53,853 bases of DNA, taken from contig CABUNG010000016.1 of assembly GCA_902492895.1 (NCBI GenBank), forward strand, positions 1-53,853, in the 5' to 3' direction. The notes beneath the pieces are model-generated. The model was not told where the DNA came from and ran no database searches. It saw only the letters and a list, made by a program, of their open reading frames with translations. A program made the position numbers and the translations under genes. Below, piece after piece: positions 25,594 through 34,377 of the stretch; position 1 is the first letter of the stretch; every line of letters starts with the position of its first letter. Origin of the DNA: an uncultured Oscillospiraceae bacterium (lineage in GTDB: Bacteria; Bacillota; Clostridia; Oscillospirales; Acutalibacteraceae).

Positions 25594-27468
25594 TTACCGG
25601 CGGACCGGCACCCAAACCAGCATATCGCTTTCGCCCCGGTTGGCAAAAGCAAAATAGGGGATATAGGTCAGCTCCTGCGGCTGAAGATCGTCGTCAAGGG
25701 GCCGGTAGGGCGGCTGCCCGGTTCCCGCACCTGTACGCCGCCAGCCCGAAGCTTTGATGACGGGAAGGGGCATGGCCGGGTCCGCCTCTGTCCGAATCTC
25801 GCCCCGGGCGTCCACCAGAAGATCATGCACCCCGCCCGGATGATCCGCTCCTTCCAGGCAGTATACCACCGGTCCCCGCTGCAGGGCGGCCCGGCCGGCG
25901 TCGGCGTGGATTCGGGGATCCGCCTCCATCAGCACGGGGGGCATATCCAGATTAAGCTCCAGTTCGGCCGCATCGCCGCGGCAGACGACCGGCACATAGC
26001 CGTTTTCCGGGGTGGTTTCCACCGCCTGTCCGTTATGCAGCAGGGTATAGCGGCGGCACCAGCCGGGGATCCGCAGCCATACGGCCATACCGTCCGCTCC
26101 GATGACGGTCAGACGAATGCGGCCGTCCGCGGGATAACGTGTCTCCTGTCGGACGGTGATGGGCCGGTTTCCCGCCTGAAAGCGGGCGGTGCCGGACATG
26201 TACTGATGGACGAACAGCCGGCCGTCGTCGTACGAGAGCAGATAGTCGCCGATGGAAGCGATCAGGCGGGTCACGTTGGGAGGACAGCAGGAGCATTCGA
26301 ACACTTCGACACGCTGGGTAATGGGAAGGGGTTCCCCGCCCGTTACCGACGTGTCGCGCCCGCGGCGGTGAAGGTCGATTTCCAGGGGATTCTCGTAAAA
26401 AAAGCTGCGGCCGTCCAGGGAAAGCCCGGACAGAAAGCCGTTGTACAGAATGCGCTCTACCGTGTCGCCATACCGGCCGTCTATCTCCAGCCGCTGCATC
26501 CGGGCGGCAAACATGGCCAGGGCGATGGCGGCACAGGTTTCCGCATAGGCCGTGCCGTTCGGCAGGTCGAAATCCTTGGTAAAGGCCTCTCCGTTCCGGG
26601 AAGAACCCACGCCTCCGGTGATGTACATCCGCCGTTCGGTGATATTGCGGAAAAGGGCCTTGCAGGCTGTCAGCAGGCCCTGGTCCCCGGTTTCGAAAGC
26701 CACATCCGCCATACCGCTGTACAGGTAACAGGCCCGTACCGCATGTCCCTCGGCGGTGAATTGCTCCCGAACCGGCAAATGGCTTTGGGTGTAGCTGGGG
26801 CGCTCCCAGTCTCCCATACAGGCCGGATCCCGGTCGTTGTTCCCCCGCTGGTCCAGAAACCACTGGGCCAGGCGAAGATACCGCTCTTCACCGGTACGGC
26901 GGTACAGCTTGATCAGGGCCAGTTCGATTTCCTCATGACCGGGCGTGAGGAAAGGCGGCGACGCCTCTTCCATGAATGTGCGGGCAATACAGTCCGCGTA
27001 TCGGCACATGGCGTTTAAGAACCGTTCTTTTCCGGTGGCGTCAGCATAGGCCACGGCGGCCTCGATAAGATGACCGGCACAGTACAGTTCGTGAGCAAAC
27101 CGGTGGCGGAAGCGCTCTCCCGGTTCGATGACGGTAAACCAGACATTAAAATAGCCGTCCTCCTGCTGGTGGGCTTCGATCAGTTCCACCAGCTCGTCCA
27201 CCCGTTCTTCCAGCCAGGTGTCCGGATGCTTCCGGAGGATGAAGGCGGCCGATTCCATCCATTTGGCCGCATCGGAATCGAAGAAATAGTGAGGTTTGTT
27301 CGGCATTCCCTCTTTCCAGTCGAAGCGGAACGCCGCAAACCGTCCGGTCTCTTCAAAGCGCTTCCAAACATTCCGGATGGTGACCGTCCGGTTCAGCTCC
27401 TGTCGATCATGCCAAAATCCGCGATCGAGTTCCACGTCGGCAAAGGATACTTGCTGACAGCGCGTCAT
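25594..27468 (-). CDS. GH127 family beta-L-arabinofuranosidase
   Basis: A 624-residue cytosolic glycosidase. GH127 enzymes release L-arabinofuranose from plant glycoproteins using a zinc-bound cysteine nucleophile. The metal site is complete: E310 and C312 in 'AYAETCAAIA', and C394-C395 in 'ECSCCPPN', where the first of the pair is the expected nucleophile. An alpha/alpha barrel covers about 10-415, followed by two beta-sandwich domains. The ATG at 27468 lies 8 bases from GGAGAG; a GTG at 27477 is in frame but sits on that site. No signal peptide. It is divergent from an AraC regulator, 121 bases away, that probably controls it. Confidence 0.88.
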   Translation of the reverse strand: MTRCQQVSFADVELDRGFWHDRQELNRTVTIRNVWKRFEETGRFAAFRFDWKEGMPNKPHYFFDSDAAKWMESAAFILRKHPDTWLEERVDELVELIEAHQQEDGYFNVWFTVIEPGERFRHRFAHELYCAGHLIEAAVAYADATGKERFLNAMCRYADCIARTFMEEASPPFLTPGHEEIELALIKLYRRTGEERYLRLAQWFLDQRGNNDRDPACMGDWERPSYTQSHLPVREQFTAEGHAVRACYLYSGMADVAFETGDQGLLTACKALFRNITERRMYITGGVGSSRNGEAFTKDFDLPNGTAYAETCAAIALAMFAARMQRLEIDGRYGDTVERILYNGFLSGLSLDGRSFFYENPLEIDLHRRGRDTSVTGGEPLPITQRVEVFECSCCPPNVTRLIASIGDYLLSYDDGRLFVHQYMSGTARFQAGNRPITVRQETRYPADGRIRLTVIGADGMAVWLRIPGWCRRYTLLHNGQAVETTPENGYVPVVCRGDAAELELNLDMPPVLMEADPRIHADAGRAALQRGPVVYCLEGADHPGGVHDLLVDARGEIRTEADPAMPLPVIKASGWRRTGAGTGQPPYRPLDDDLQPQELTYIPYFAFANRGESDMLVWVPVRR

Positions 27469-27589
27469 AGGTTTCACTCTCCATTTTTCTTTTTATATTG
27501 CAAAGAACCGGGAGCTCCGGTATTATAATAACGGAATCCCGTGCGGCCGTACAAGGACAAAAAAGGGGAAATAAGGGAGAGAATCCGAG

Positions 27590-28390
27590 ATGATTCAGCT
27601 GATGGCCGATCCCGCGCTGACGGTGACGTATATTTACGGCGGATTGTTTGCCACGGAAGAAGAATGGCGTCATCCCGCCCGCACCATCGACAGCTATGAA
27701 CTGCTGTACGTGGTGGCCGGTGAGGTATTTCTGGAAGAAGAGGGAGAACGGTTCCGTTTGAAAGAGGGGGACGTGTATCTGCTGCGTCCCGACTGCCGCC
27801 ACGGCGGATATGCATCCAGCCGGGGCCGGACCTCGTTCTATTGGGTTCATTTTCTTACAAACGACTGGCCTGGGCTGGGGATTGGAGCGGGGCTGCTCTG
27901 CGTCCCCGATTCTTATCGGTTTTCGCTGCTGCTCAAGCAGCTTCTCCACATCGCCAACGCGCCAGGCTATCCGCCGTATACGCTCGACGCGGCCCTGGCC
28001 CTGTTATTGGCTGAACTGGCCGCCGCCGGAAAGGGGCGGGAAAGCGGAGCGGTGCCCCTGGTGTATGAGGTTGCGGAGTGGATTCGGATCCATAGCCGGG
28101 AAATGCTGACGGTGAAGGGGGTGGCGGACCGGTTCGGTTACCACCCCGATTATCTGTGCACCCTGTTCCAAAAGAACATGGGCATGCCGCTCAAGCGGTA
28201 TATCAGCGGGGAACGGGTCAAGCTGGTTCAAAGCCTCCTCCTGACTTCCGGCAAGCCGCTGAAAGAACTGGCGGAGGAGCTGGGATGGGAGAGCGAAAAC
28301 GCCTTTGTCCACTATATACGGTATCATACCGGCATGGGTCCGGCCCGGTTTCGGCGCCTCTATTATCACACCCATATGAACGACCGCTGA
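27590..28390 (+). CDS. AraC family transcriptional regulator (beside GH127)
   Basis: A 266-residue regulator. The N-terminal half (about 15-140) is a cupin sensor domain ('YELLYVVAGEVFLEEEGE', 'LKEGDVYLLRPDCRHGG'), and the C-terminal 100 residues carry two AraC helix-turn-helix motifs ('LTVKGVADRFGYHPDYLC' and 'ELAEELGWESENAFVHYIRY'). Start ATG at 27590 follows AAGGGAGAG. The divergent promoter region includes an interrupted palindrome ACCGG-n5-CCGGT at 27507-27521 and TATAAT-like sequence, a possible operator. A sugar such as arabinose or an arabino-oligosaccharide is the likely effector, by context only. Confidence 0.88.
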   Translation: MIQLMADPALTVTYIYGGLFATEEEWRHPARTIDSYELLYVVAGEVFLEEEGERFRLKEGDVYLLRPDCRHGGYASSRGRTSFYWVHFLTNDWPGLGIGAGLLCVPDSYRFSLLLKQLLHIANAPGYPPYTLDAALALLLAELAAAGKGRESGAVPLVYEVAEWIRIHSREMLTVKGVADRFGYHPDYLCTLFQKNMGMPLKRYISGERVKLVQSLLLTSGKPLKELAEELGWESENAFVHYIRYHTGMGPARFRRLYYHTHMNDR

Positions 28391-28404
28391 CCGGCGGCGA
28401 AGGG

Positions 28405-28545
28405 CGGCTGTTCCATCCTCCGGATCTTCGGGCAGGTCCATTCCGACGGCTGTATCAGCTGACAGGTCTGGGACTCTCCGTTTTCGAGCATATCGTCATC
28501 CTGTACGGCGGCGATGTCGGGGCGGCGAGGGTACCGGGCATGGGA
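28405..28545 (+). pseudogene. Decayed, internally deleted copy of the phoR 3' end
   Basis: Bases 28405-28461 match phoR around 25168-25225, coding for 'PPDL' and 'RRLYQL', and 28462-28545 match phoR 25421-25505, coding for 'GLGLS', 'HIV' and 'YGGDVG'. The two parts are joined directly, skipping 195 bases (65 codons) of the HATPase domain. The frame is kept but no start or N-terminal domains exist. It lies 15 bases after the AraC stop codon and is a dead fragment. The GH127-AraC pair is thus bracketed by two direct copies of a phoR end. Confidence 0.75.
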
Positions 28546-28554
28546 ATTATAGAA

Positions 28555-28592
28555 AAGAGCGCCTGCAGCCAGTCAGCCGCAGGCGCTCTTTA
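28555..28592 (+). terminator. Rho-independent terminator after the AraC gene and phoR fragment
   Basis: A perfect 12-bp stem (28555-28566 with 28579-28590), 12-base loop and short T run. It can end the AraC transcript. Confidence 0.8.
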
Positions 28593-28631
28593 TAGCGACA
28601 ATCGTTTATAACAGGGTGACAATTACTAAGG

Positions 28632-29552
28632 CTATACTAGGGGAGTCTGCTGCATATGGAGTTCATCGCCGGCGGTTGCATCATGGTCGGCTTTTCGGTT
28701 CTCCAATGCCTGCCTTCGGTATTGCAAAGGGGTCATATGATGCCTTTCTTTGAATATTGAAATAAAGTGTGAAATGTCGAAAAAACCATATTTAAAGGCA
28801 ATTTCTTCAACGCTCAGATTGGTCAGAGCCAAAGCTTGGCAAGCTAGGACTAAACGTTTTCGGATAATATACTCCCGGATAGTAACCGAAGTATACTCTT
28901 TGAATTCTTGGGAAAGGGTTGTTCGGTTTGTATGAAATAGCGTGCAAAGGCTGTTTAAAGATAACCGTTCGGCTATATGCGTATCCACATAATGTGTTAC
29001 CGATTGTATAAACTGCATTTTTTCGTTATGTATAGGGAAAAGTTCTTGTTTTCGGTTGACAGCAACGGCTAAAAAATGCAGCAATTCCATTCTGGCACGG
29101 CACGACCATTGACTATCCGGCTGTTCATGGATTTGCGTATATATTTTTCGATATTGTCCCGTATAAAAATGTGCGTCATCGGCATGAGAGGGCAGAATAC
29201 CGAGATAGGTATCGCCAAAATCGAAGAATACAGATAGTTCGGGACAATGTTTCGCGGCCCATTCCGGATTGGCCGTTGATAAGGAAAAGGATTTATTCAA
29301 GAACGCGGCATCAAAAACAATATAGAACAGCTTTAGTTCACAGGCGTGTATAAACTGAATAGAATCGGAGGATTTTAGGAACAGTGCAGTTCCGGATGTG
29401 AGGTAACATGGACATTCCTGTATCTTAAGAACCAAATAACCCTCTAAGATAAAATAGATATAAAAATCCGCTTTATAGGTGTCCAATAAATCCGTGGATA
29501 GACCAACCTCGATGGGAACGATCCGCCCCTCTACATATATGCACGGTGTCAT
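28632..29552 (-). CDS. AraC family transcriptional regulator (AT-rich block)
   Basis: A 306-residue regulator. ATG at 29552 follows GAAGGTGAG by 5 bases; a GTG two codons upstream sits on that site. The first 200 residues are a sensor region with a cupin-like core ('DFYIYFILEGYLVLKIQE', 'SGTALFLKSSDSIQF'). The last 100 hold the two AraC helix-turn-helix motifs, 'SLNSLCTLFHTNRTTLSQEF' and 'SVEEIAFKYGFFDISHFISI', then 'MTPLQYRRQ'. Its base composition is lower in GC than most of the window. It is divergent from three unassigned genes that it probably controls, with 137 bases between them. Confidence 0.87.
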   Translation of the reverse strand: MTPCIYVEGRIVPIEVGLSTDLLDTYKADFYIYFILEGYLVLKIQECPCYLTSGTALFLKSSDSIQFIHACELKLFYIVFDAAFLNKSFSLSTANPEWAAKHCPELSVFFDFGDTYLGILPSHADDAHFYTGQYRKIYTQIHEQPDSQWSCRARMELLHFLAVAVNRKQELFPIHNEKMQFIQSVTHYVDTHIAERLSLNSLCTLFHTNRTTLSQEFKEYTSVTIREYIIRKRLVLACQALALTNLSVEEIAFKYGFFDISHFISIFKERHHMTPLQYRRQALENRKADHDATAGDELHMQQTPLV

Positions 29553-29689
29553 ATGCACTCACCTTCAGGATTAGAATTGTAAAAAACACAAAATATAGTG
29601 ACAAAATTACAGTGATGATATCAAATCCGGCGCATACAATAATAATATACTTATATTATACCTCTTTTTAGTTGATAGGTGAAGTGAAA

Positions 29690-30703
29690 ATGCATACAAA
29701 AACTAAACCCATAATTCTATTTATTACAATAATTATTATAATTATATCTGGCGCTTGCGGGGATGCCAACCAAGGGTATACAGGATATCTGTATGATACT
29801 ATTAAATTGGATTATTTACCCCAAAAAATTTATCAGAATTTGATTATCGATACCAATGAAAAAAGCTTGCCTTATAAAGTGCGATTATTTAGTAGTTTAA
29901 GTCATGACACGCGAAATAAAATCAAAAAGATTTATAGAGATAAAACGATCATTGAAATTGGAGCTTTTAACAATAATGGGTATATTGATTATCTAGATAA
30001 AGACGACAGTGTAAGAACGATCATAACATTTTATCAATCCGGGTCTATATTAAAGTGCGTCTGCATTTTAAACACTAAAAACAATATGGTAGAAGAATTT
30101 AGCAATTTGAATAATGAAATCTTTGAATTTAGAAAACAGGAGGAAGTGCAACAATTTCATACGATTAATCCGGAGCGTAACCTCCCTGTTTTGGACCCAT
30201 TTTATTGCATACCCAATACTTTAAACGAATATACAGACAAAACGATAGCCGATGTTCCAATAGATCAAAATACAATGACCGTAAAAGAAACGGTAAATTT
30301 GCTGGATAAATCGGTTATTTCTTATGATTATTTAGAAAATATAGCATTGCCAGAGATGGCGGGATTATATAGATCCTTATTGTCCGATGTCATGCGATGG
30401 GATGGCCTGAATAGGCAGGATTGCAAAGATTTTGAGTCCTATTACATAATAAATTCTACCAATACAAATTTTTATTACAACAAAAGCGTATATTTAAACA
30501 AAAAGCAAACACAAAATGAACCATTGTATGTAAGTGATGGGTATGGAAATTTTAGACATTCACTCGATTATCAATCGTTGCTGCAGAGCAGCGGCAGTTT
30601 ATTGAATTTTTTTGTTTATGATCGACCACAGGCTATGGTTCTCTGTAACGATTATTATATTGATATAGGATATAAATTAATAAAAAGAATAGGAGACGGT
30701 TGA
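29690..30703 (+). CDS. Lipoprotein of unknown function
   Basis: A 337-residue exported protein. ATG at 29690 is preceded by AGGTGAAG. The signal peptide is an isoleucine-rich stretch ending in ISGAC, so the cysteine near residue 22 should be lipid-modified and membrane-anchored on the outside. The mature part has about 315 residues, rich in Asn, Tyr, Asp and Lys, without repeats or motifs I recognise. The stop codon is one base away from the next start, so translation is coupled. Composition is strongly AT-rich, a sign of transfer. It is not a recognisable solute-binding protein. Confidence 0.7.
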   Translation: MHTKTKPIILFITIIIIIISGACGDANQGYTGYLYDTIKLDYLPQKIYQNLIIDTNEKSLPYKVRLFSSLSHDTRNKIKKIYRDKTIIEIGAFNNNGYIDYLDKDDSVRTIITFYQSGSILKCVCILNTKNNMVEEFSNLNNEIFEFRKQEEVQQFHTINPERNLPVLDPFYCIPNTLNEYTDKTIADVPIDQNTMTVKETVNLLDKSVISYDYLENIALPEMAGLYRSLLSDVMRWDGLNRQDCKDFESYYIINSTNTNFYYNKSVYLNKKQTQNEPLYVSDGYGNFRHSLDYQSLLQSSGSLLNFFVYDRPQAMVLCNDYYIDIGYKLIKRIGDG

Positions 30704-30704
30704 A

Positions 30705-32258
30705 TTGAAAAGCCAAAAAATTAGCAGAAAAATAGCCGGTGTAGCCGTTATTTCTATTACCCTATCTTTAATGGTAAAAATTAGCATAAACGCGAGAACC
30801 GCAGAGGATATTCTCAGTCCCCCCCAGGTCGTTGCGATGGGCTTGGATAGCCTGGAACTTCATGAAGATGGCACGGTTGCGATTGAATTGAACAACAATG
30901 ACTCCCATAAATCGGTACAGATTCAGGAAAAAGTTCAGTTTTTCACAGCCGTTTCTTCCGACATGCAAAATGGTAAGATAATCGCGAAAATAGACCGTTC
31001 GGAGTCAAATGACATGGTTTTGCTCAACCTATCATTTGGTCAAAATACCGGAACCATGTATTCTACCGATCCCAATATACTTCATTCGCAAAATATAACC
31101 CGTATTGCGATTTTGGATCGGAAGGCGAACGTTATATATTCTTCTGAGTCCATGACGGATGCAGTTGTTTATGCTCAAGTTGAGCAGCAATCTCAGCAAA
31201 GCACCCCGGATGATAGTGTTTATTCAGACTTAATGGATAATGAACAGTGGTACATACATTTGCTGTCTCAACGATATTTTGAAAATAATGCCGTTGACGA
31301 TATACAGATAACTGATACCGAAGAGATGGAGAGAACCGCTGATAAAAAGGTTGAAGTTGCACCTGTATTACAGGCATCTTGTCCCACTGTAAGCGATTTG
31401 ATTCAGCCTTGCGTACACAATATAGGGATTGAAAAATTTATGACCGCAGGGAAAAAATATACAAAAATGCCAACTAAGGATGATCAGCTTGGATATTATA
31501 TGCTGACATATCCCGGTACCCCCCAATTAGGAGATGTTATAACGGAAGTGCTTGGCTTTAAAATCAACTATAATATTCCAGGCGGTGACCCCAATAATAA
31601 ATCCTATTGCTCTTACAGTATGGATATTGTCTATAACTATCTTATTTTTTACAGACAAGATTCGAACAAAATATTATGCGGAACGACCAATTCTTCGGAT
31701 ATTCGTATAGCAAATGTAAGCTTGGCCATGACGTTAGGCGGACAAAACAAACACTTCTTCTATGAAATGACCTCGAATGTAAGGATACGGAATGGCATCT
31801 CAGCCGGACCATATGTAACAGGACTCAGCCTTCTTTTTAATGCTTTTCCTGAAACCGAATCTGTCAGTCTGGGGTTGAATGCGTTAGCTGTTCTGTTTGA
31901 TATCTTCGGCGGCGAAAAAACCGGAAACGGCAGTGATTCCTATAAGAGCTGGAGTAATAATAGAACCCAACATATGCGGGACATGGAGATACTCACCGGA
32001 AAAACCAACGGATTAAATCGAGAATTGGTTACACAATGCAAACAAAACTGGCCCAATTTAGATGATCGTTGGTTTGCCAATATCGGAAACCATTATCTGT
32101 CCATGCACGCTTTGGTCATGGATGATGATCCATATCTTACGTCACAGGTCATCGAATACTGTTATTCTTTAGAGGTGTTCAGACAGTTTGGGGCGTTAGA
32201 GCCCTATCAGAAAGTGGACGAAATGACTAACAGCTATTCGGTCACATATTGTTTGTAG
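30705..32258 (+). CDS. Exported protein of unknown function
   Basis: A 517-residue protein. TTG at 30705 follows AGGAGA by 8 bases and lies immediately after the previous stop. A hydrophobic stretch at 10-26 works as a signal peptide or single anchor. Residues 27-155 are beta-rich and may form an Ig-like domain ('LSFGQNTGTMYS', 'RIAILDRKANVIYSSES'). An acidic, Gln/Ser-rich linker follows. The part from about 225 contains six or more cysteines ('CPTVSDLIQPCVHNIG', 'SYCSYSMDIVYNYL', 'GNHYLSMHALVMDDDPYL'), consistent with disulfides outside the cell. No family was recognised. It is the middle gene of a three-gene AT-rich operon. Confidence 0.65.
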   Translation: MKSQKISRKIAGVAVISITLSLMVKISINARTAEDILSPPQVVAMGLDSLELHEDGTVAIELNNNDSHKSVQIQEKVQFFTAVSSDMQNGKIIAKIDRSESNDMVLLNLSFGQNTGTMYSTDPNILHSQNITRIAILDRKANVIYSSESMTDAVVYAQVEQQSQQSTPDDSVYSDLMDNEQWYIHLLSQRYFENNAVDDIQITDTEEMERTADKKVEVAPVLQASCPTVSDLIQPCVHNIGIEKFMTAGKKYTKMPTKDDQLGYYMLTYPGTPQLGDVITEVLGFKINYNIPGGDPNNKSYCSYSMDIVYNYLIFYRQDSNKILCGTTNSSDIRIANVSLAMTLGGQNKHFFYEMTSNVRIRNGISAGPYVTGLSLLFNAFPETESVSLGLNALAVLFDIFGGEKTGNGSDSYKSWSNNRTQHMRDMEILTGKTNGLNRELVTQCKQNWPNLDDRWFANIGNHYLSMHALVMDDDPYLTSQVIEYCYSLEVFRQFGALEPYQKVDEMTNSYSVTYCL

Positions 32259-32277
32259 GATACAGGAGGAATTGCGC

Positions 32278-32607
32278 ATGCTTTTGGTACTGATGGCATT
32301 CTGCTATTTTTTGGGGTTGGCTTTTTTTAAGCGCTATACGAAATATGGTTTCTATATAGCGCAGGCAGTATTCTGTCTGATTTGGATTTTTTCCACTCTA
32401 TACGGTGACCCAAATGGCTTTATATCCTTAGGGCATCCTGTTTGGGTTTATGCGTCGCTTGCGGCCTTAACCATTCGAAAGAATGAGCCGCTATTTCCAA
32501 AAGAAGACACAGCAAAATCGACGGAGCTAGTCGAACTCAAAACAAAGGTAGACAGCCGTGACGATGCGGATGTCAATGAGGAAGACGGCCAAGAACATAG
32601 TACCTGA
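32278..32607 (+). CDS. Small membrane protein of unknown function
   Basis: A 109-residue protein. ATG at 32278 lies 7 bases from AGGAGGA; the TTG at 32272 is only one base from it and is rejected. Hydrophobic segments at about 1-14, 20-40 and 47-62 suggest three short membrane passes. The last 40 residues are charged and probably cytosolic. It lies 19 bases after the exported protein and ends the operon, which reaches a terminator at 32725. Confidence 0.65.
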   Translation: MLLVLMAFCYFLGLAFFKRYTKYGFYIAQAVFCLIWIFSTLYGDPNGFISLGHPVWVYASLAALTIRKNEPLFPKEDTAKSTELVELKTKVDSRDDADVNEEDGQEHST

Positions 32608-32724
32608 TTGAATTAAGTAAGTGCACGCATACAAGGTCCATGAATTGCTCTGGATGAATGACAGATGTTTTCCGCGGCTTATTCTCTCTGTTGTCCAGAC
32701 ATGTGTATTTGAAAAGCAGAATCG

Positions 32725-32758
32725 AACCGCCTTCGATTTCCGTTGAAGGCGGTTTTTT
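32725..32758 (+). terminator. Rho-independent terminator ending the AT-rich operon
   Basis: A perfect 10-bp stem (32725-32734 with 32745-32754) followed by a T tract to 32758. It lies 117 bases after the small membrane-protein gene. The gap 32608-33080 otherwise holds this terminator, the liv promoter and the liv leader. Confidence 0.88.
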
Positions 32759-32915
32759 ATGACGGGCTTTATACGAAACGCTGCAGCCCGGCCGAAGAGG
32801 CCCATTGGTTAAACACGAACCCAAACAAAATATCATGTAAGCGGTAATTGACCGGACATAACAAAACATTTTTCTCAATTTTGGCGGTTCTTTTCACCAA
32901 AATTGCAAAAAAGCC

Positions 32916-32945
32916 TTGAAAACCGGGGCATCCATCGCGTATAAT
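32916..32945 (+). promoter_or_regulatory. Sigma-A promoter of the liv operon
   Basis: TTGAAA at 32916-32921, an 18-base spacer and a perfect TATAAT at 32940-32945. Transcription should start near 32952, leaving a leader of about 130 bases before livK. Confidence 0.8.
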
Positions 32946-32974
32946 AAAACAATCGATCCGGCTATTGCCACAAA

Positions 32975-33039
32975 GGTTGTCTGCGCGGCATCTGCCGTGC
33001 ACGCTGTATCCGGAAGAATTCTTTCCGGCGCGGTCAACC
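32975..33039 (+). promoter_or_regulatory. Foldable leader before livK (three-way-junction-like)
   Basis: GGTTG (32975-32979) pairs with CAACC (33035-33039). Inside are a 7-bp hairpin (32983-32989 with 32994-33000) and a 6-bp hairpin (33010-33015 with 33023-33028). Three helices in 65 bases give a cloverleaf-like shape in the untranslated region of an amino-acid transporter. It matches no riboswitch that I recognise. Confidence 0.35.
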
Positions 33040-33080
33040 CCGTGCAAAGCCCCGAGTATATGGAGAGGAATGAGGTACTT

Positions 33081-34235
33081 ATGAAAAAATCCCGCATCGT
33101 GTCGCTGCTCATGGCCGGCGTCCTGCTGACGGTTCCGCTTGCAGGCTGCTCGAGTGACGGCGACAAAATCAAGATCGGCGGTCTGGCCCCCCTGTCCGGT
33201 GAGGTGTCGGTTTACGGCATTGCCGCCGACAACGGCGCCAAGCTCGCGATCAAAGAGATCAATGCGGCCGGCGGCGTGCTGGGCAAGGAAATCAAGTACA
33301 TCGTTTACGATGAAAAGGGCGACACCACCGAGGCCACCAGCATGTACGACAAGCTGGTCAAGAAGGACAAGGTCGTCGCGCTCATCGGCGACGTTACCTC
33401 CAACCCCACCATTGCCGTGGCGGAAAAAGCTGTGGCTGACAATCTGCCCATGATCACCCCGACCGGCACGGCCAAGGCGATCACGGAAAAGGGCACGAAT
33501 GTCTTCCGCGCCTGCTTCATCGATCCGTATCAGGGCGAAAAGATGGCTGCCTATACCCAGAAGCTTAAAAAGACCAAGGCTGCGATCCTGTACAATTCCT
33601 CCGACGACTATTCCCGCGGCCTGACCGATTCCTATGTCGCGAAAGCGGGAGAGCTCGGCATCACGATCGTGGCGAAGGAAGCCTATAACAAGGGTGACAA
33701 GGATTTCCGCACCCAGCTCGGCAAAATCGCCGATTCGGGCGCCGAGGTGCTGTTCCTGCCCGAATATTATGAGGATATCGCCCTGATTGCCGCTCAGGCG
33801 CAGGAGAAGAAAATCGACGCGGTCCTGCTTGGCGCGGACGGCTGGGACGGCGTGCTCAAGGACGGCGTCATGGATAAAACCAAGCTGTCGGCTCTGAAGA
33901 ACGCCTTTTTCTGCAACCATTATTCTGCCGAGAGCACCGATACCAAGGTTCAGAATTTCATCGAGGCGTACAAGAAGGAATACAACGAAGAACCCAACGC
34001 CTTCGCCGCTCTCGCGTACGACGCGGCCTACACCCTGGTCCGGGCTATCGAGAAGGCCGGCAGCACCGATAAAGACGCCATCATCGCCGCTCTGAAGGAC
34101 AGCGATTACAAAGGCGTGACCGGGGATATCAAATTCGACGAAAACCGCAACCCCATCAAACAGACCGCCATCACGACGATCCAAGTGGACGAAGACAAGC
34201 AGACGGCTGTTTATAAGTATGTGGAAACGTTCTAA
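33081..34235 (+). CDS. livK: Branched-chain amino-acid ABC transporter substrate-binding lipoprotein
   Basis: A 384-residue periplasmic-binding fold type I protein. ATG at 33081 follows GAGAGGAATGAGG; longer upstream frames would run through the promoter. Lipobox LAGC gives a lipid-modified cysteine near residue 20. The family segments 'IGGLAPLSGEVSVYGIA', 'GDVTSNPTIAVAEKAVADN' and 'MITPTGTAKAITEKGTNVFR' are clear. It captures leucine, isoleucine or valine for LivHMGF. It leads the operon and is followed by a terminator that lets it be made in excess over the membrane parts. Confidence 0.92.
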   Translation: MKKSRIVSLLMAGVLLTVPLAGCSSDGDKIKIGGLAPLSGEVSVYGIAADNGAKLAIKEINAAGGVLGKEIKYIVYDEKGDTTEATSMYDKLVKKDKVVALIGDVTSNPTIAVAEKAVADNLPMITPTGTAKAITEKGTNVFRACFIDPYQGEKMAAYTQKLKKTKAAILYNSSDDYSRGLTDSYVAKAGELGITIVAKEAYNKGDKDFRTQLGKIADSGAEVLFLPEYYEDIALIAAQAQEKKIDAVLLGADGWDGVLKDGVMDKTKLSALKNAFFCNHYSAESTDTKVQNFIEAYKKEYNEEPNAFAALAYDAAYTLVRAIEKAGSTDKDAIIAALKDSDYKGVTGDIKFDENRNPIKQTAITTIQVDEDKQTAVYKYVETF

Positions 34236-34287
34236 AGAGGAATCTTGCTAGACTCCCCGCGACAACAGAGAACACATACGCATCCGG

Positions 34288-34316
34288 AAAAGGGAGAACT
34301 CGCTTCTCCCTTTTTT
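34288..34316 (+). terminator. Intercistronic terminator between livK and livH
   Basis: A perfect 11-bp stem (34288-34298 with 34304-34314), 5-base loop and T6. Partial read-through would give high binding protein and low permease, a usual design in ABC importer operons. Confidence 0.85.
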
Positions 34317-34377
34317 GGATGTTTCGGGATACCCGCGGGAGATCCCCCCAGCTGCTGCGAAAGGAAGGATTGTGAAC

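Noticed and set aside
32769..34184. A 471-codon minus-strand frame over livK
   Set aside because: Shadow of livK, without a plausible start or domain.
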